This document shows, piece after piece, positions 61,171 through 64,000 of a stretch of 64,000 bases of DNA. How positions within the stretch are numbered: position 1 is the stretch's first letter; each line of letters starts with the position of its first letter. The translations under genes were made by a program, and so were the position numbers. A model generated the notes under the pieces. It did not search any database. It was given only the letters and a program-made list of their open reading frames with translations, and had not been told where the DNA came from. This stretch comes from Planosporangium mesophilum (lineage in GTDB: Bacteria; Actinomycetota; Actinomycetes; Mycobacteriales; Micromonosporaceae), in the NCBI RefSeq assembly GCF_016863255.1, contig NZ_BOON01000015.1, forward strand, positions 1 through 64,000. Direction: 5' to 3'.

Positions 61171-62234
61171 GGCCGCTCCCAGAACCCAGGTCCGATCGGG
61201 ACCCTGAAATCAGACTTTGCCACGAAGACGCCGTTCTCCACCGTCAGGGGCAGCATCGGCAGCCGGCGGGTGGCCGGGCCGAAGACCGGCCGCGCGTTGT
61301 CGGTGATCTGGAACTGCGACTGGTGGCAGGGGCACAGCAGCCGGTTGGTCTGCTGCTCGTAGAGGCTCGCCGGGCAACCGGCGTGGGTGCAGATCTTCGA
61401 GTACGCCACGTAGTTGCCCCACATGGCCCCGCCGTCCTCGGAGTTGACCGCGACGTTCTTGAGGTTCGCCCGCAGTGCGTCGGCGTCCTTCTGGCGGAGG
61501 TGGATCAGCAGGACCGGCGAGTCGGCGTGCTGGTTGGTCGCACCGTGCGGTACGCCGGGGAAGACCGTCGCCTGGCCACCGACGCTGACGTCCTCGGGGC
61601 GGACCTCGCTGCCGTCCTCGCGGGTGACCTTGATCAGATTGCCGTTCGCCGGCTTCCACGCGGTCTCGAACAGGATGTTGCCCGGCTTCTTGATGAGGCC
61701 GCCGACCAGCGGTGCGGCCGCGGCCAGGCCGAGCGGCGCCGCGCCGACCAGCAGCGCGCCCTTGAGGAGCGGGCGGCGCTTGATGCCGGTCTCGTCGACC
61801 ATGTTCATGATGGTCGCGCCGGTCAGGGCGCGCTCGTCCAGGTCCGGCGCGTCGTGGCGGTCCTGGATCGAGACCTCTTCGGGCAGCAGCTTCTTCGCCC
61901 AGACGACGATCGCGGCGCCGAGGCAGGCCAGCGAGCCGCCCAGGGTGAGACCGAGTACCGGGTTGTAGAACTTGTCCAGGCCGGTGCCGTGCTGGTACTC
62001 CCACGGCCACCAGATGTAGGCGACGACGAAGGCGAGGCCGAGCAGGCCGGTCAGGCCGAACAGCAGCGCGATCGTCCGCTCGACGCGGCGCTCGGCCCGG
62101 GTGCCGGGCTTCGGGAAGCGGGGAGCGTAGTGCACGATCTCCACGCCGTCCCGGCGGGCGCCCTCTTTGACCAGGTCAAAGCGGCTTAGCGTCGGATCTT
62201 TCACGTCGTAGTCGACGTCGGTGTCGGTACTCAT
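61167..62234 (-). CDS. qcrA: Cytochrome bc1 complex Rieske iron-sulfur subunit
   Basis: The 355-residue protein has the three-helix N-terminus of actinobacterial QcrA ([61 protein letters not shown]). The Rieske domain carries the 2Fe-2S ligands in [13 protein letters not shown] (Cys282, His284) and CPCHQSQFQ (Cys301, His304). It moves electrons from menaquinol at QcrB to the QcrC hemes. Overlaps of 4 nt with both qcrC upstream and qcrB downstream show strict translational coupling. The basic [13 protein letters not shown] before the third helix looks like a twin-arginine-type signal without the second consecutive Arg context of the classical motif. Confidence 0.95.
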   Translation of the reverse strand: MSTDTDVDYDVKDPTLSRFDLVKEGARRDGVEIVHYAPRFPKPGTRAERRVERTIALLFGLTGLLGLAFVVAYIWWPWEYQHGTGLDKFYNPVLGLTLGGSLACLGAAIVVWAKKLLPEEVSIQDRHDAPDLDERALTGATIMNMVDETGIKRRPLLKGALLVGAAPLGLAAAAPLVGGLIKKPGNILFETAWKPANGNLIKVTREDGSEVRPEDVSVGGQATVFPGVPHGATNQHADSPVLLIHLRQKDADALRANLKNVAVNSEDGGAMWGNYVAYSKICTHAGCPASLYEQQTNRLLCPCHQSQFQITDNARPVFGPATRRLPMLPLTVENGVFVAKSDFRVPIGPGFWERP

Positions 62235-63085
62235 GACTTTCCTGCAATCCAGATCGTGACGAACATGATCGAAACCATGCCGACCAGGAAGATCACCAGA
62301 GCCTCGGGTACCGGTCCGTAGCGGGCCAGGCCGAAGCCGCCCGGGTCCTTGTCGTGCTTCTGGTACTGGATGTACGCGATGATGTCGCGCTTCTCCTGCG
62401 GCGTGAGCTGGTTGTCACCGAACACCGGCATGTTCTGCGGTCCGCTGAGCATGGCCGCGTAGATCTGCCGGTCGGTGGAGGGCTCCAGGCTCGGTGCGAA
62501 CTTGCCGGACGACAGGGCGCCGCCGTTCGCGCTGAACGCGTGGCACGACGCGCAGTTGACCCGGAACAGCCGGCCACCCTCGGCGACGTCACCGCCCGCG
62601 CGGAGGTTCTCGCCGGACGGCAGCTGTGGCCCGCCACCCAGCTCCTGGATGTACGCGCCGATCTGCTGCGCCTGCGCCGTCGTGAACATCGGCTGCTTGC
62701 GCTCGACCTGCGCCTGCTGGGGCCGGGCGGCGGGCATCCGGCCCGTCTCGACCTGGAACTCCACGTTGGCGGAGCCGACACCGATCAGGCTGGGGCCGCG
62801 GCCCTCGACGCCCTGGGCGTTGGGGCCGTGGCAGGTGGCGCAGCTCTGGTCGTACTGCCGCTTGCCGATCTGGGCCGCGTCGGACAGCTTCGGCGTGTCC
62901 TGGGCCTGGCTGCCGGGTGCGAACGCGGTGTAGGTCCCCCCGACGATGGCGAGCGCGGCGGCCAGTCGGAGCCCCGCGAAGACGCGGCGGCGCAGCCGGC
63001 TCTTCCGCACAGGACCGGCCAGCAGCCTGCCGCGCCGGACTTCACGTGGCGGACCGGCGGCGCCGGCCGAATCGTCGAAACTCAT
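62231..63085 (-). CDS. qcrC: Cytochrome bc1 complex diheme cytochrome c subunit
   Basis: The 284-residue membrane cytochrome has an Arg-rich N-terminus and signal-anchor helix, then two c-type heme domains with CATCH (82-86) and CASCH (178-182), and a C-terminal membrane helix (ALVIFLVGMVSIMFVTIWIAG). It passes electrons straight to CtaC, replacing soluble cytochrome c, as in other actinobacterial supercomplexes. The frame is open from GTG 63106. ATG 63085 (MSFDDSAGAAGPP) is preferred because AAAGG lies 8 nt upstream. ctaE is 72 nt upstream on the same strand and qcrA follows with a 4-nt overlap. Confidence 0.95.
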   Translation of the reverse strand: MSFDDSAGAAGPPREVRRGRLLAGPVRKSRLRRRVFAGLRLAAALAIVGGTYTAFAPGSQAQDTPKLSDAAQIGKRQYDQSCATCHGPNAQGVEGRGPSLIGVGSANVEFQVETGRMPAARPQQAQVERKQPMFTTAQAQQIGAYIQELGGGPQLPSGENLRAGGDVAEGGRLFRVNCASCHAFSANGGALSSGKFAPSLEPSTDRQIYAAMLSGPQNMPVFGDNQLTPQEKRDIIAYIQYQKHDKDPGGFGLARYGPVPEALVIFLVGMVSIMFVTIWIAGKS

Positions 63086-63157
63086 GTCCTCAACCTTTGT
63101 CGTCACGTACGTCGTCGTGTTAGACGGGCCGTTGATGCGATGTGTGACCCGCTCGCG

Positions 63158-63757
63158 TCACTTCAGCAGGTAGATCATGCTGAACAGACCGACCCAGACC
63201 AGGTCGACGAAGTGCCAGTAGTACGACACGACGATCGCCGAGGTGGCCTGCGCGGGGGTGAACCGCCCCATGGTGGTGCGGATCATGAAGAAGATGAAGG
63301 CGATCAGACCGCCGGTCACGTGCAGACCGTGGAATCCGGTCGTCAGGTAGAACATCGATCCGTACCCGTCGGCGTTGATCTTGACGCCCTCTTCGACCAG
63401 GGTGCGGTACTCGTTCGCCTGGCCCAGTACGAAGACCAGGCCCATGATGAACGTGAGGGTGAACCACCGGCGCAGCGCGTGCACGTTGCCGCGCTCGGCG
63501 GCGAACACGCCGAACTGGCAGGTCACCGACGACAGCACGAGGATCACCGTGAACGTCACCGCGTACGGGATGTTCAGGTGCGGAGTGTGTTCCTTCCACA
63601 AACCTGGAGCCGCCGCGCGGATCGAAAAGTACATCGCGAACAGCGCCGCGAAGAACATGAGCTCACTGGAGAGCCACACGATCGTTCCGACACTGACCAT
63701 GTTGGGCCTGGTCAGTGAATGAATCTGACTCTTGGAGATGGCTGGGGCCGCAGTCAC
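63158..63757 (-). CDS. ctaE: Cytochrome c oxidase (aa3) subunit III
   Basis: The 199-residue protein has five hydrophobic helices with the subunit III features [33 protein letters not shown] and [19 protein letters not shown], and ends [24 protein letters not shown] 63757 ([20 protein letters not shown]) is the likely start; the frame continues upstream without support. It heads the unit ctaE-qcrC-qcrA-qcrB, the order known in mycobacteria and Streptomyces. The divergent gene at 63865 shares its 107-bp upstream region. Confidence 0.95.
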   Translation of the reverse strand: MTAAPAISKSQIHSLTRPNMVSVGTIVWLSSELMFFAALFAMYFSIRAAAPGLWKEHTPHLNIPYAVTFTVILVLSSVTCQFGVFAAERGNVHALRRWFTLTFIMGLVFVLGQANEYRTLVEEGVKINADGYGSMFYLTTGFHGLHVTGGLIAFIFFMIRTTMGRFTPAQATSAIVVSYYWHFVDLVWVGLFSMIYLLK

Positions 63758-63851
63758 GCCGCCATTATTGCCCGCCACGAGTGTCGCTACGCGCCGGGGT
63801 CGCCGCATTCGTGCGTGTCGCCACCGTCTGGGCGGTCCGGTGCGGGGCGGA

Positions 63852-63857
63852 TAGCCT
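63852..63857 (+). promoter_or_regulatory. -10 candidate for the right-edge gene
   Basis: TAGCCT ends 7 nt before the GTG at 63865, in the ctaE divergent region, the same leaderless layout as at 14782-14794. Confidence 0.4.
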
Positions 63858-63864
63858 CGTGTCC

Positions 63865-64000
63865 GTGCAGTATTCAGGTCCTGCGGTCGGATTTCTCGCG
63901 CACGGCGGAGGCGACGAGCCTCTCGAGCCCGTGGGCGCCGGCACGCTGCTCCATCTCGACCTCAACCCGTGGCTGACGACGTCGCTGCTGGCCGTCGCCA
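63865..64000 (+). CDS. Probable cytochrome c oxidase assembly protein (CtaG-like), 3' truncated
   Basis: The frame from GTG 63865 (or GTG 63859) is open to the right edge and reads [19 protein letters not shown], then [23 protein letters not shown] Gly/Leu-rich periplasm-like start followed by the beginning of a hydrophobic helix fits the caa3_CtaG family, which lies beside ctaE in many actinomycetes and helps insert copper into oxidase. Only 45 codons are visible, so the name rests mostly on position. The spacing of TAGCCT from the GTG suggests a leaderless mRNA. Confidence 0.5.
   Translation, partial: MQYSGPAVGFLAHGGGDEPLEPVGAGTLLHLDLNPWLTTSLLAVA

Overview
The window is high-GC DNA (roughly 70 percent by eye) with densely packed genes, GTG and TTG starts, F420 chemistry, a GlnE/GlnA system, an actinobacterial QcrCAB/CtaCEF respiratory chain and an AdoK-type kinase. 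This points to an actinomycete. Protein-level similarity as I remember it and the abundance of GTAC suggest Micromonosporaceae (Micromonospora or a relative), but the genus cannot be fixed from sequence alone. I see no rRNA, tRNA, CRISPR array, insertion sequence, integrase or phage gene. It is a chromosomal core region.

Layout. 1-6.7 kb: end of a histone-H1-like Lys/Ala protein, a short RNB ribonuclease, an acyl-CoA synthetase, and a tightly overlapped trio (F420H2:NADP oxidoreductase, cytoplasmic metal-receptor-like protein, cytochrome P450). 6.7-11.4 kb (minus): nadE, a DUF4132 gene and panB. 11.6-25 kb: nitrogen block with glnA2, glnE and glnA, interrupted by accessory genes (glycosyltransferase, VOC protein, amidotransferase, membrane protein, hemerythrin, penicillin-acylase-like hydrolase). 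25-37 kb: lipoate/2-oxoacid dehydrogenase block (RDD, DUF4191, lipA, lipB, TIGR01777 epimerase, E2, lpdA) with an inserted MMPL transporter and GT-C-like membrane protein. 37-43 kb: pepA, gcvT, cobS and a cobU-cobT fusion. 43-49 kb: accessory genes (site-2 protease, MarR regulator, aldo/keto reductase plus a collapsed duplicate, and a 1070-residue Pro-rich TPR/WG-repeat protein). 49-58 kb: DUF3043, murA, nadA, glycerate kinase, HesB/ErpA, adoK, membrane thioredoxin/DUF4395 pair, TusA and cysteine desulfurase. 57.5-64 kb: ctaC-ctaF, a small zinc ribbon, qcrB-qcrA-qcrC, ctaE, and the start of a probable CtaG-like assembly protein running off the right edge.

The backbone order (panB, glnA2, glnE, glnA, RDD, DUF4191, lipA, lipB, TIGR01777, E2, pepA, gcvT, cobS, cobT, DUF3043, glycerate kinase, HesB, adoK, ctaC, ctaF, qcrB-A-C, ctaE) matches, in reverse, the Mycobacterium tuberculosis Rv2193-Rv2225 region as I recall it. 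This makes the inserted, lineage-specific stretches easy to see.

How it works together. GlnE adenylylates GlnA, which keeps the target tyrosine; GlnA2 lacks it. Both glnA genes have GlnR-like half-site pairs upstream. LipA/LipB lipoylate the E2 encoded nearby, which LpdA reoxidises. Cysteine desulfurase, TusA and HesB could supply sulfur for LipA, NadA and the Rieske protein. QcrCAB and CtaC/E/F form a bc1-aa3 supercomplex.

Non-coding points: several families of long perfect hairpins sit 3' of genes; several genes look leaderless (TANNNT 6-8 nt before the start). Two gene relics were found: the C-terminal tail of an archaeal-type aspartyl-tRNA synthetase between lipA and lipB, and an aldo/keto reductase duplicate reduced to its two ends. 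The only gene-free stretch over 300 bases, 27294-27601, holds the tRNA-synthetase relic and a large two-level hairpin.
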